NCBI GenBank assembly: GCA_013215565.1
Contig: JABSQV010000004.1
Span: forward strand, 46,590 to 110,589
Reading direction: 5' to 3'
Source of the DNA: Myxococcales bacterium
GTDB lineage: Bacteria; Myxococcota_A; UBA9160; SZUA-336
DNA length: 64,000 nucleotides
The notes below the pieces were generated by a model, which saw nothing but the letters and a program-made list of their open reading frames with translations, searched no databases and was not told where the DNA came from. This document shows positions 53,159-62,313 of the stretch, one piece after another (position 1 is the first letter of the stretch; each line of letters opens with the position of its first letter). The position numbers and the translations under genes were made by a program.

Positions 53159-55582
53159 ATGCGACGCGCACTTGTCGCGATGCTCGGTGCGGGCGCCCTG
53201 ATCCTGGCGTTCATAACGACGTTAGACGCAGTTCGCTTGATCGGACAGTCGCGGATCGGCACGCTGTCGAATGGCGTCGTCGGTCGCGACGTCCTGGTAC
53301 GCGATTGGATCGGCCTTCAACCCTACGATCACGTTCGCAGCATGCACGATCCCGGCGGGGGCGCATGGAGGGACTTCGTCCCCGGGGAAGACCATTCCGG
53401 CGCGAGTTCGGTCCGCCTGCGGGTCCTCCGCGGCGGACGCCAGCTCGAACTCGAAGTTCACCCAAAGACCTGGGATTCCGCTTCCCTCGGACTGACATTC
53501 GCCGCTCCGTTCGCGGTCTCGCTGCTCCTGATCGGAAGTGCGCTCGCACTCGCCTGGCGTCAGCGGTCGGACCCTGCGGCGCCGGCCGTCATCTCGGTCG
53601 TCGCGATTCTCGGCCTGCAGCAACTGGCTGCCCTCGGCGCGAACTGGAGTCACCGCTTCGAAGTTCTCTACGAGACGACCGTAGTGCTGTTCCCGTTTGC
53701 GCTGATTCACCTCGCGCTCTCCTTTCCGCGTCCCGTCCGGGTGCTGGGCGAAACGCCGGGTGTGATTCGTTCGCTGTACACGCTGGGCGGCGCGACTCTG
53801 GTGGTTGCGCTCCTGCTGTCTGGCAGTTGGGAGGAACGCTGGATTCTGCTACTCCGCATGCTGGAGCTGGTCACACTGGTCACGGGACTCGTGCTCTCCG
53901 CCCGAATTGCCGTTTCACTCAGCGGGACCGCTCCCGCCCCGGACCGCTATCGGGCCCGGATCCTCGTGTACGGAGCCGGGGTCGCCTTCGGTGTTCCCGC
54001 GCTCTCCTTTCTGATCGACCTTGTCTCGCCCTCCAACCTGACCGGTGCTGTGCTTCCGCTTTCGGCCGCTGCAATCCCCATGTCGATCGGAATCGCGGTG
54101 GGCCGTCAGGACCTGCTCGAGGTCGAGGACCGCTACCGCCGACTGCTGGTCCCCGCCGCCGTAACTGCCTGCTCGGTCGTGGGCCTGTTCCTGATCCTGA
54201 CTGGCGCGTTCCGGATCGTCGGGATCGAAGCAGCTGTGGGCACTCCGGCCTTCTCGATTGCGTTCGTCTCAATACTCACACTGCTCCTCGAAGGAGCACG
54301 CCGCCTGCTGTTTGTCAGCGTCGAGCGCTTCCGTCCGTCCCCCGCGTCACGAGTTCGAAGATTCCTGGAGCAGGCCGAAGACACGCTCCCGCTCGACTCG
54401 GCCCACGGCTCCCTGGAATTCGCGTGCGGGTTCCTGCTCGCAGAGATCCAGCCGAGATTCGTCGCAATTCTCTGGGTCGACCCCAGATCGAGCAGGCTGC
54501 GCACAATCCGCAGCGCGGGAGTGGTGCCGGGGACGATCGCCTCGATCGACCTAGCTCTGGGGGCGGAACCAGCACGCCGGCTGCTCGAAACCCCGAGCTA
54601 CCTGTCGAGCCCGAATCTGAGTGAAAGCGAAAGCCGGCGCTGGGAGGAGGCCGGTCTCGGCGACGTGGACCTAGCGCTCCCCATGGCAGTCGGGAACCGG
54701 ACCCCCGGTGTGCTCGCACTCGGGCCGAGAGCAGCTGGCTATGCACCGCCCGACCTGGACTTCCTGGGCCTGCTGGCAAAGGCCATCGCGCTCCGGCTCG
54801 CCGAGGAGGAGCAGCTTCGAACGCTCGAGATGAGGCTGCGGGAGCGCTCGACAGCACTTGCGCGTGCCCTCGCACGCTTGAGCGAGAAGGACGGAGACAT
54901 CTCCCTCTGGCACGACGATGAGGAACGCTTCGCATGGATCGGAAAGCTCGCGGCCGGGATCTCGCACGAGGCCAACAAGCCGCTCTACGTAATCGAACAC
55001 CACCTGAAGCGGCTGCTGGAGGCCGAGACCCCGGACTCGCGAAGACTGCGCGCAATCGAGTCCGAGGTCGCTCAGGTGCGGCGCCTGATGCGGGACCTTC
55101 AGGCCTACGCCCGATCCCGAACCGGCTCGCGTGAGCCACTCTCGGTCTCAACCGTGATCGACGAAGCGCTGCGCGGCCGGAAACCATCCGAGAAGGAACT
55201 CCGGGTGGAGAAGCGAGGAGCGCTCGACCTGGAAGCCGAGCTGGACGCCGAGCCCGTCACGCGCCTGTTCACGACCTTGTTTCAGAACGCGACCGAGGCC
55301 GGCGCGCGAAAGCTCTTCGTACGCGTGCGACCGGAAGCCGACGGCATCGTGATCGAGATCGAGGACGACGGACCCGGAATTCCGGCCGGCCTCGAGGAAC
55401 AGATCTTCGAGCCCTTCTTCACAACCCGGCGCGTCGGGAGCGCGAGCGGTCTGGGACTCACGATCGCACGCGAGATCGCACACGCACACGGCGGCAGCCT
55501 GGTAGCGCGCCCCGGACCCGCCGGTGCGAGCTTTCGGCTCGCGCTCCCATATCGGGCGCCGGCTCGGTCTGAGCGTAGTTGA
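53159..55582 (+). CDS. membrane histidine kinase with PDZ-like periplasmic domain and GAF
   Basis: This 807-residue sensor kinase is partner to the divergent NtrC-type regulator. The N-terminus is a membrane helix, then a periplasmic segment (about 28-105) that resembles a PDZ domain (GLQPYDHVRS, SVRLRVLRGGRQLELEV). About nine more membrane helices follow (110-385), then a GAF-like cytoplasmic region (about 400-560), a coiled coil and the kinase core. The H-box is GISHEANKPLYVIEHHLKRLL, with Glu after His and NKP in place of the common RNP. ATPase motifs are FQNATEAG, EDDGPGIPAG and GSASGLGLTIAREIAHAHGG. It would sense an envelope signal. Confidence 0.87.
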   Translation: MRRALVAMLGAGALILAFITTLDAVRLIGQSRIGTLSNGVVGRDVLVRDWIGLQPYDHVRSMHDPGGGAWRDFVPGEDHSGASSVRLRVLRGGRQLELEVHPKTWDSASLGLTFAAPFAVSLLLIGSALALAWRQRSDPAAPAVISVVAILGLQQLAALGANWSHRFEVLYETTVVLFPFALIHLALSFPRPVRVLGETPGVIRSLYTLGGATLVVALLLSGSWEERWILLLRMLELVTLVTGLVLSARIAVSLSGTAPAPDRYRARILVYGAGVAFGVPALSFLIDLVSPSNLTGAVLPLSAAAIPMSIGIAVGRQDLLEVEDRYRRLLVPAAVTACSVVGLFLILTGAFRIVGIEAAVGTPAFSIAFVSILTLLLEGARRLLFVSVERFRPSPASRVRRFLEQAEDTLPLDSAHGSLEFACGFLLAEIQPRFVAILWVDPRSSRLRTIRSAGVVPGTIASIDLALGAEPARRLLETPSYLSSPNLSESESRRWEEAGLGDVDLALPMAVGNRTPGVLALGPRAAGYAPPDLDFLGLLAKAIALRLAEEEQLRTLEMRLRERSTALARALARLSEKDGDISLWHDDEERFAWIGKLAAGISHEANKPLYVIEHHLKRLLEAETPDSRRLRAIESEVAQVRRLMRDLQAYARSRTGSREPLSVSTVIDEALRGRKPSEKELRVEKRGALDLEAELDAEPVTRLFTTLFQNATEAGARKLFVRVRPEADGIVIEIEDDGPGIPAGLEEQIFEPFFTTRRVGSASGLGLTIAREIAHAHGGSLVARPGPAGASFRLALPYRAPARSERS

Positions 55583-55609
55583 GCGGTGCCGCTACCCTCC
55601 GGGAGATCC

Positions 55610-55682
55610 CCGGGCGTTTCCGACATATCGATGCCCCTCCCTCCCCGGTCAGACGCAGCCGCTCGGATCCCGGCCCCTGGCG
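55610..55682 (-). repeat. 73-bp dispersed repeat, copy 2
   Basis: This is identical to 50754-50826 except one C/T difference at position 17 of the match (TATCG here versus CATCG). It lies between the kinase stop and the MaoC-like stop, 19 nt beyond the leftward gene's stop, in the same orientation relative to that gene as copy 1. A short leftward ORF starts inside it (MSETPGDLPEG), but it runs antisense to the kinase and I do not call it. Confidence 0.85.
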
Positions 55683-55700
55683 CCTGCCCCGACTTCGCTT

Positions 55701-56192
55701 CTATTCCGGAGGGTCGAAGAGGATCTTCTCGGTGAAGATCACGACGGTCTCGTCCCGTTGGTTCTTGAGGATGTGCGTCAGGTCGATCAGCGTCTGTCCG
55801 CTGCTCGTCTTGCGATCGACGCCCCCCTCGAGTTCTACATGCAGTGTGTCACCCGGGAAGGCCGGGCGCTTTACCCTCGCGTCGACCCCGACCATCCCGT
55901 GAAACGGCCCCAGGTTCTCCTTTTCGGAAATCGCGTCCACCACCTGCCAGGCTGAGGTAGCGACCAGTCCCATTCCCAACGAGATCAAGAAGGGCGCCGG
56001 TGCAAACCTCTGGCTGTGGATGCCGGGCATCTTCTGCTTCACCCATTCCATGTCGATGAAGGGTGGCTCGTGAAGCCCGACCAGATTGACGAAGTTCACG
56101 ATGTCGGTTTCCGTGATGGTCCTTCGGTGAGAAGTCAGGCAGTACACGGCCTCCTTCTTCTCGCGGTTCTGAACTCGAACAGATCTGCTCAT
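55701..56192 (-). CDS. MaoC-like dehydratase (hot-dog fold)
   Basis: This 163-residue single hot-dog protein is of the MaoC-like type that hydrates enoyl-CoA or related esters. I use the ATG at 56192 (MSRSVRVQNREKK), with GGAG 5 nt upstream; an earlier ATG at 56207 is possible. Family marks are ITETDIVNFVNLVGLHEP, PFLISLGMGLVATSAW and a late FPGDTLHVELEGG strand. The catalytic Asp/His pair of hydratase 2 is not clear: the D-x-N-x-x-H pattern is replaced by ETDIVNFVNLVGLHE. It may be a non-canonical thioesterase or dehydratase. Confidence 0.83.
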   Translation of the reverse strand: MSRSVRVQNREKKEAVYCLTSHRRTITETDIVNFVNLVGLHEPPFIDMEWVKQKMPGIHSQRFAPAPFLISLGMGLVATSAWQVVDAISEKENLGPFHGMVGVDARVKRPAFPGDTLHVELEGGVDRKTSSGQTLIDLTHILKNQRDETVVIFTEKILFDPPE

Positions 56193-56777
56193 TCTCTCTC
56201 CGCTCATGCTGCTCACCCCGCGCAATCCGACTAGCACCCGGCCTGGTGCACGTCGCGCGAACCGTCATCCCGGAATCCAAACTCAGCAGCACAGGCTAAC
56301 ACAGATCGATCGAAGCAGGCTGCTTTACCGAGGCTGTGGAAGCAGGTCGCGCGGCGACGGTAGCTTGCACATCGCTCGCGTTCCAGCGCAGCTGCCGGTA
56401 ACCGAAACAACCGGCAACGCGACCGAAAAAGGGACGCACTCAGAAAGCGGCGGAAGGCAAGCGCGTCGGAGAACGCACCGCAGAAGCAACCGATCCCGAG
56501 TTCGAGTGCAGCTTCGAGATCGCGGGAGCGAGAGTTTCGGCTCATTGAGACGCGCGGAAAGTCCGCGCGCCCGACAACGAGACCGCTGTATTGCAGACGC
56601 GAGCGCAAGGCCTCTGCACGCTCGTGAGCCCTTGTCTCCGCACACTCTTGCAACATCCCGAGCTGATTTTCCGACGACGACTCTCAATTGTTCGACGTGT
56701 TGCCGATACGCTACCAGCAAGGCGGCCCGATTCCGGCGCAGATGCCAATGGACGCCTCCTCGAAGAAAGGACACCCC
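56193..56777. other. 585-nt gap without a supported gene; contains a perfect hairpin
   Basis: No ORF here looks coding on either strand: the longest (56231-56656 minus, 56206-56781 plus) are Arg/Ser-rich shadows without ribosome-binding sites. A perfect 8-bp hairpin CGCGCGGA-AAG-TCCGCGCG lies at 56551-56569 with no T-run. The GC content is lower than in flanking genes. It could hold a small RNA or the promoter of the DUF2914 gene; I see no direct sign of either. Confidence 0.4.
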
Positions 56778-57287
56778 ATGAAGAGAGGATTGCTTGCCCT
56801 GCTCATTCTGGGAACGGCTTGTGCGACACCGGTCGCGCTGCATCAGAAAGGCTATGTGGGGCGTGCGGCGTTCACGACCGAAATCGAGGGCCGTGAGCCC
56901 CGAGATTCCGTCAGTGTGCTGCCCAATGATCATGCGAAGGTCTACTACTTCACCGAACTTCGAAACATGGCGGGACAGACCGTGACGCATCGCTGGACCT
57001 TCAAGGGGAAGGTCATGGCCAGAATTCGCTTCGAGGTAGGCGGGGACCGCTGGCGTGTCTTTTCGAGCAAGAAGCTCGAGCCGCAGTGGCTGGGACAGTG
57101 GACGGCTTCCGTCGTCGATGCCTCGGGTCGCATCCTGGCTTCGGACCACTTCGCGTACGCTCAGGCAACCAGAGCGAGGCGGATCTCGAAGGGCTACGTG
57201 CCGGCCGCCCCGGCCAGCGAGAGCCTGCTCGGCCGAGGAGCCCGGGGTGCCCAATCGCTCTACCAGAAGATGTTTGGGGAGAACTAG
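56778..57287 (+). CDS. DUF2914-domain lipoprotein
   Basis: This 169-residue predicted lipoprotein has AGAAAGGA upstream of the ATG and a lipobox in LALLILGTAC (Cys at about residue 15). The mature part matches DUF2914: AAFTTEIEGREPRDSVSV, VYYFTELRNMAGQTVTHRW, RIRFEVGGDRWRVFSSKKL and GQWTASVVDASGRILA. DUF2914 is a small beta-rich envelope domain of unknown function in Gram-negatives. It is followed by a TPR and a DUF2059 protein on the same strand, suggesting an envelope cluster. Confidence 0.88.
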   Translation: MKRGLLALLILGTACATPVALHQKGYVGRAAFTTEIEGREPRDSVSVLPNDHAKVYYFTELRNMAGQTVTHRWTFKGKVMARIRFEVGGDRWRVFSSKKLEPQWLGQWTASVVDASGRILASDHFAYAQATRARRISKGYVPAAPASESLLGRGARGAQSLYQKMFGEN

Positions 57288-57447
57288 GAGCAGCGGCGCC
57301 ACACACGTCTTCCGCGCGCGGTCCCGGCGAGCTGCGGAAGCTCGACGACTCGGAGCGGCCCGGGCGTGATGCCGCACGCGAGCCAGGCGGGTCGGGGCTC
57401 CGGCCGGGGGCCGCGGCGATTCGGGAACTGCAAGCTAAGCTCCCCGG

Positions 57448-58200
57448 ATGACGCACCGCCTGATCTCCGGGACGCTCGTGCTCGCGCTTTCGCTGACGGG
57501 TGCGGCGTACGCCGAGGCCGCCGACCCTGAGGCGCTGATCGCCAAAGGCCAGCAACTGGTGATCGAGGCGGATGATACAGACGAGAATCTGAATGCGGCG
57601 CTCGCGGCCTACGACCGCGCGCTCCAGGCAGAGCTTTCGCCCGAGCGGCGGGTGAACGCCTACTCCTACAAGGCACTCGCATACCTCAAGCTCGGCGACC
57701 GCCAGCGGCGCAACCAGGAGAAGGCGCGCTACTACGATCTGGGTCGGCAGCAGGCCCAGAAGGCGATCCAGATCGACGCGGAGTGTGCCGACTGCTTCTT
57801 CATCTGGGGCTCGAACGTCGGGCGCTTCGGCGAGGCGCAGGGGATCATGCGCTCGCTCTACCTGCTCCCCAGGGTACGGGCGGCGTTCGAGCGCGCGCTC
57901 CTGATCGATCCGGGTCACGTCAACACGATCGTGGCACAGGGGGAACTGGACATGATCCTGCCCCGGATCGCGGGCGGGTCGAAGAAGCGGGCCGAGGCGC
58001 TCTACCGCCGGGCGCTCGAACTCGACCCTCATCACACACGCGCGATGGCGCTGCTCGCGGAACTGCTCGCCCAACAGGGAAGGAGACCGGAAGCCAGCGA
58101 GATGGCGCGGCAGGTCCTCGCGGAAGAGACCCCGACCTATCCCGGAGAGCGGCGAAAGTTCGACGGCCCGCGCGCAGAGCGGCTGCTCGAAAGGCTCTGA
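57448..58200 (+). CDS. exported TPR protein (TatT-like)
   Basis: This 250-residue periplasmic protein has a signal peptide (about 1-25, LVLALSLTGAAYAEA) and three to four tetratricopeptide-like helix pairs (LNAALAAYDRALQAELSPERR, ARAAFERALLIDPGHVNTIV, ALYRRALELDPHHTRAMALL). The CADCFFIWGSNVGRFGEAQG stretch between them resembles TatT/TRAP-associated TPR proteins. It may bind a partner in the periplasm; no TRAP transporter is nearby. It is followed by a DUF2059 protein after 66 nt. Confidence 0.82.
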   Translation: MTHRLISGTLVLALSLTGAAYAEAADPEALIAKGQQLVIEADDTDENLNAALAAYDRALQAELSPERRVNAYSYKALAYLKLGDRQRRNQEKARYYDLGRQQAQKAIQIDAECADCFFIWGSNVGRFGEAQGIMRSLYLLPRVRAAFERALLIDPGHVNTIVAQGELDMILPRIAGGSKKRAEALYRRALELDPHHTRAMALLAELLAQQGRRPEASEMARQVLAEETPTYPGERRKFDGPRAERLLERL

Positions 58201-58266
58201 GAGCGACGTGCTAACTTGACCCGGACCCTTCGCTGCAGGCAGGGCCAGCCAGCTTGGAGGCTCCGC

Positions 58267-58887
58267 ATGATTTCCGGCACCCGACACTCGGCTCCGCTGC
58301 TCGGCATGCTTTGCGCCGCGTTCCTGCTCGGCTCCTCAGTCCGGGCTCAGGAGACTCAGGGGGGCGAGCGTACGCCCGAACCCGAAATCACCGAAGAGCA
58401 ACGCCAGACCGCCGACCAACTGGTCCTCCTCACCTTCTACGGCGATCCCGCGGAGGACGCGCTGACCCAGGGACTGGGAATGTTCGCAAAGCAGTACCCG
58501 ACGTGGATCCGAGAGAGTCTGGTCGCACAGGGCCTCTCTACGGGACAGGTAGAGCGGCTGCTCGAGCGCAGCGCAAACGAATCCAGGGCCCGCGCAGTGC
58601 GCACGCTCGCCGAGCGGTTGTCGGGCCAACAGCAGTACCGGATCGCGCTCCGCAACATGCTTCAGGAACTCTACGCGGAGAACTATTCGCTCGACCAGAT
58701 GCGCCAGCTGATCGCGTTCTGGTCGAGCCCGGCCGGTCGCAAGTTCTATCGCTTGAGTCCCGTGATTCGAGAGGACCGTCTCCGGCGATCCGCGGAACTG
58801 CTGCGGCAACCCCTCCTAGAACTTTCGGCCCAGGTGATTGCCGAGGAAACCCGTACTCTGACGCGGGGCGAGACCGGATCCGACTAA
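58267..58887 (+). CDS. DUF2059-domain exported protein
   Basis: This 206-residue protein has GGAGG 7 nt before its ATG and a signal peptide ending at RAQE (about residue 28). The body is helical and matches DUF2059: LYAENYSLDQMRQLIAFWSSPAGRKF is the diagnostic segment. DUF2059 proteins are periplasmic or secreted and of unknown function. It is convergent with the transketolase gene, 22 nt away. Confidence 0.85.
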   Translation: MISGTRHSAPLLGMLCAAFLLGSSVRAQETQGGERTPEPEITEEQRQTADQLVLLTFYGDPAEDALTQGLGMFAKQYPTWIRESLVAQGLSTGQVERLLERSANESRARAVRTLAERLSGQQQYRIALRNMLQELYAENYSLDQMRQLIAFWSSPAGRKFYRLSPVIREDRLRRSAELLRQPLLELSAQVIAEETRTLTRGETGSD

Positions 58888-58909
58888 ACCCAGGCTCCAG
58901 CCCGGCGCC

Positions 58910-60892
58910 TCAACCGAGCATCGCGCGCGCGGTCCGGAGCACCGCGTCGCCTCCGAGTTCGAATTCGCCGGCCAGTTCGCTCCAGGGGGCCGAGGCTCCA
59001 AAGCCGCTCATCCCCTGGAAGCGATCTCCCGGACGCAGCAACTGCGCCAGCCCGAGTTCGACTCCCGCCTCTACGACCAGGCGTGGCGAAGCCGGCGGCA
59101 GCACCTGGCGGCGATAGTCGGGATCCTGGTCCAGGAAGCGTTCGAGACAGGGAAGCGAGACGACGCGCACACGCAGTCCCTCGGACGCGAGGGTGTTGGC
59201 GGCTTCGAGCGCGGCGTGCAGTTCGGAACCGGTTCCGACCAGCACGAGTTCGGGGTCCCCGGCTCCGGATTCGGAGCTGAGCACGTAGCCACCGCGGAGC
59301 GCGTCGCGCTCGACGCCCTCGGCTTCGAGGATGGGCAGATCCTGGCGCGAAAGCGCAAATGCGACCGGACCCTGTGTGCGTTCCAGAGCCGCGCGCCACG
59401 CGGCTACGGTCTCGCGACCGTCGGCCGGGCGCCACAACTGCAGGTTCGGAACCGCGCGCAGCGAGGCATAGTGCTCGACCGGCTGATGCGTCGGGCCATC
59501 CTCACCTACGTAGATCGAGTCGTGGGTGAACACGTAGATCACCGGCTGCCGCATGATCGCCGCGAGCCGGATGGCCGGACGCATGTAGTCGCTGAAGACC
59601 ATGAAGGTGCCGACGAAGGGCCGAAAGCCTCCGTGCAGCGCGAGTCCGCTGGCGATCCCGGCCATCGCGTGCTCGCGCACGCCGAAGTGAATGTTCCGCC
59701 CCTCGAACTTTCCGCGCTCGACCACCGCGGAGTCAGCGATGCCGGTGGCATTCGATCCCGAGAGGTCGGCGGAACCGCCGACCAGCGACGGGACCCCCCG
59801 GGCGAGCGCGCCGATCACCTTTCCCGAGGCTTTGCGCGTGGCCATGGACCCGGCACCGCGCAGGTCCGGAAGCCGTTCGACGACGTCCTCGAGCGCGACC
59901 GGGCGGTGCATCTGCTCCCAGAGTTCAGCGACACTCGGGTCGGCGAGCGCCCGCCGCCTGCGCTGCTCCCACTCGGCGCGGAGTTCCGCGCCCCGCGCGG
60001 CATTGGCCCGAAACACCCCGCGCGCCGCGTCTGGAACCTCGAAGGGTTCCAGGGTCCAGCCCAGCGCCTCGCGCGTCTGATCCGTCTGCTCGTCGCCGAT
60101 CGTACCGTGCGCTTCGTGCGTATCGACGGCCGGCGAGCCGAAGCCAATGTGGGTTCGGCAGCGGATCAGGTGGGGCCGGTCTTCGCTCAGGCGCGCGCGC
60201 TCCAGTGCGCCGCGCACCGCGGCAGGATCATGCCCGTCGACCTCCTGTACGTCCCAGCCGTAGGATTCGTAGCGACGGCAGGCGTCCTCCGAAAAGGCAA
60301 GCGAGGTCGGGCCGTCGATCGTGATGCCGTTGTCGTCGTAGAGCACGGTCAGCCGGCCGAGTCCGAGATGCCCGGCGAACGAGCAGGCTTCGCCGCTGAC
60401 GCCCTCCATCAGGTCACCGTCGCTCGCGAGCACCCAGGTGCGGTGGTCGACGAGTTCGGGTCCGAAACGCGCGGAGAGCATGCGCTCGGCGAGCGCCATG
60501 CCCACGGCGTTGGTGATGCCCTGGCCGAGCGGTCCGGTGGTCGCCTCCACCCCGGGAGTGAGCCCGTGCTCCGGGTGGCCCGGGGTCCTCGAGTGCAGTT
60601 GCCGGAAGCTTCGCAAATCCTCGGTCGAGACCGCGTACCCCGAAAGGTGCAGCAAGGAATAGAGCAGCATCGACCCGTGCCCGGCCGAAAGTACGAAACG
60701 GTCTCGGTCGGGCCAGCCGGGTTCCGCCGGGTCGTGGCGCAGGAATTCCGAGAACAAGCTCACGCCGATCTCGGCGCATCCGAGCGGAAGGCCGACGTGT
60801 CCGGAACTCGCGTGACGGACGGCATCGACGGTGAGGGCGCGGATCGTGCGGGCCGCCAGAGCGGCGGCCTCGGGGGAGGGCGCGGCTGCCAC
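58910..60892 (-). CDS. tkt: transketolase
   Basis: This 660-residue TPP enzyme of the pentose phosphate and Calvin-type pathways moves two-carbon ketol groups. The GTG start at 60892 has GAGGAG 5 nt upstream and gives the expected length; the open frame extends further upstream without a site. Motifs are [55 protein letters not shown] (TPP) and [22 protein letters not shown] with the catalytic Glu region of the pyrimidine domain, followed by [20 protein letters not shown]. It is a single-chain transketolase. No other pentose-phosphate gene is adjacent. Confidence 0.94.
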   Translation of the reverse strand: MAAAPSPEAAALAARTIRALTVDAVRHASSGHVGLPLGCAEIGVSLFSEFLRHDPAEPGWPDRDRFVLSAGHGSMLLYSLLHLSGYAVSTEDLRSFRQLHSRTPGHPEHGLTPGVEATTGPLGQGITNAVGMALAERMLSARFGPELVDHRTWVLASDGDLMEGVSGEACSFAGHLGLGRLTVLYDDNGITIDGPTSLAFSEDACRRYESYGWDVQEVDGHDPAAVRGALERARLSEDRPHLIRCRTHIGFGSPAVDTHEAHGTIGDEQTDQTREALGWTLEPFEVPDAARGVFRANAARGAELRAEWEQRRRRALADPSVAELWEQMHRPVALEDVVERLPDLRGAGSMATRKASGKVIGALARGVPSLVGGSADLSGSNATGIADSAVVERGKFEGRNIHFGVREHAMAGIASGLALHGGFRPFVGTFMVFSDYMRPAIRLAAIMRQPVIYVFTHDSIYVGEDGPTHQPVEHYASLRAVPNLQLWRPADGRETVAAWRAALERTQGPVAFALSRQDLPILEAEGVERDALRGGYVLSSESGAGDPELVLVGTGSELHAALEAANTLASEGLRVRVVSLPCLERFLDQDPDYRRQVLPPASPRLVVEAGVELGLAQLLRPGDRFQGMSGFGASAPWSELAGEFELGGDAVLRTARAMLG

Positions 60893-61050
60893 AGCTTCTC
60901 CTCTGCTCCTCGGAGCCCACAGCGCGCGGACTCGTGAACTGTTTCCGGGGGGCCTCCCGACTCCCATTATGTCCCGACTTTCGCGGCGGGCAAAGGGGTG
61001 GCCGCCGCAGCGATCCGCGGCGGCCGCCTTCGCGAGGTATGCTTCGCTCC

Positions 61051-61824
61051 ATGAAGCCCCGCGAGTGGCTGCCCTTGCTGGAAGAGATCGCCGATCGGAG
61101 CGACGAGATCTCACTTCGTCACTTCCGGGCCCAGGACCTGCGCGTGGAAGAGAAGCCCGACCGAACCCCGGTGACCGAGGCCGATCTCGCCGTCGAAGAG
61201 GCGGCCCGAGCGCTGATTCGAGACCGCCACCCCGAACTCGGGGTGCTCGGTGAGGAGCACGGCGAGGCGGCCGGGACCGGCGAGACGCGGCTGATCATCG
61301 ACCCGATCGACTCGACCGCGAACTTCGCACGCGGGATCCCGATCTTCGCCACGCTGCTCGCGATCGAGTCGGAGGGCGAGGTCGTCGCCGGCTTCGTGAG
61401 CGCCCCGGCGCTGGGCGCGCGCTGGAGCGCGGCTCGAGAAGCCGGCGCGTTCTCGGGCCCCCGGGCGCTGCGGACCTCTGGCGTTCGCGAACTCCGGCAC
61501 GCCCAGGCCTTCCACGGCAGCGTAGCCGGAACTGAATTGTCCCAGAAGCCACCGGGCTTCGCGGCGCTGCTGGCCGAGACCCGGCGGCAGCGCGGTCTCG
61601 GAGATTTCTACCAGCACATGCTGGTTGCGGAAGGCTGCGGCGAGCTGGCGCTCGATCCCGAGCTCAATCCCTGGGACGCGGCCGCGCTCCAGGTGATCGT
61701 GGAGGAGGCTGGAGGCCGGGCCACCTCGCTCGAGGGCGAGCGATCAATCTACGCCGGGAGCCTGATCAGCACGAACGGGATCCTCCACGACGAGGTCCTG
61801 GCCCGGCTGGCGGCGTCTGCCTGA
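61051..61824 (+). CDS. inositol-monophosphatase family phosphatase (HisN/CysQ-like)
   Basis: This 257-residue Mg-dependent phosphatase is of the IMPase superfamily. The metal motifs are [12 protein letters not shown] and [16 protein letters not shown] (DPIDST), and the third region is [23 protein letters not shown] (WDAA). It could hydrolyse histidinol phosphate, inositol phosphate or 3'-phosphoadenosine compounds; the [15 protein letters not shown] segment resembles HisN-type members. An in-frame ATG at 61039 is an alternative start. It overlaps the leftward 61766-62041 ORF by 59 nt at the 3' end. Confidence 0.87.
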   Translation: MKPREWLPLLEEIADRSDEISLRHFRAQDLRVEEKPDRTPVTEADLAVEEAARALIRDRHPELGVLGEEHGEAAGTGETRLIIDPIDSTANFARGIPIFATLLAIESEGEVVAGFVSAPALGARWSAAREAGAFSGPRALRTSGVRELRHAQAFHGSVAGTELSQKPPGFAALLAETRRQRGLGDFYQHMLVAEGCGELALDPELNPWDAAALQVIVEEAGGRATSLEGERSIYAGSLISTNGILHDEVLARLAASA

Positions 61825-62041
61825 GGAGTTGGACCCGCTCGATCGAGTCCAGCGGGAGCCGGAAGCCGGTCGAGTCACAGACCGCGTAGCGCTCCGGACG
61901 CGAGGAGCTGAGCGGCGCGTAGATCAGCTCCCGGGAGTCGCAGGAGAGCACCTTCGCCACGATCACCTCGCCGTCCCGGGTGTGCACCCGGATCGGCTTC
62001 CCGCTTCGTGAGGCGCACTCGAGTTCGTGGAGAACGGACAC
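61766..62041 (-). CDS. small hypothetical protein
   Basis: This 91-residue protein starts with GTG after a G-rich site and has a well-formed core: GKPIRVHTRDGEVIVAKVLSCDSRELIYAPL and [22 protein letters not shown], which alternate charged and hydrophobic residues like a small beta-barrel. Its last 19 codons overlap the 3' end of the phosphatase gene on the opposite strand. No family is recognised. The strand pattern makes it more gene-like than a shadow frame. Confidence 0.5.
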   Translation of the reverse strand: MSVLHELECASRSGKPIRVHTRDGEVIVAKVLSCDSRELIYAPLSSSRPERYAVCDSTGFRLPLDSIERVQLLRQTPPAGPGPRRGGSRSC

Positions 62042-62313
62042 GGCGGACCCCCCGCGCTCAGACCCGGCGCCCAGAGCTTAGGAGACCGGCCGCGCGCCCG
62101 CCCGACCGAATGAAACCGAGGCGACGCGCGTCTACTCCTGTGCACCCGGCCCGCAGTGGCCCCCGAAAGCGGACGTGCCCCCTCCTGGGGAACGCGCCAA
62201 AACCCTCCCGGCGCGTTCCCCACACGGGCCGCCGCCTGCGGCGTCCGGGCGTACGCGTGCCGGCGCCGCGCGCCCGGCTTCTGGAGACGCTGCTGCTACC
62301 CTGGCACCTGCGG

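Noticed and set aside
55282..55626. Leftward ORF starting MSETPGDLPEG inside repeat copy 2
   Set aside because: It runs antisense through the kinase C-terminus and has no domain. The matching text at copy 1 follows from the 73-bp repeat itself, so it gives no evidence of protein conservation.
56231..56656. 141-codon minus-strand ORF in the gene-free gap
   Set aside because: Cys- and Arg-rich composition, no ribosome-binding site and no domain; treated as chance.
59216..60937. 573-codon plus-strand ORF opposite transketolase
   Set aside because: It is antisense to transketolase motifs; no domain and poor codon-like pattern.
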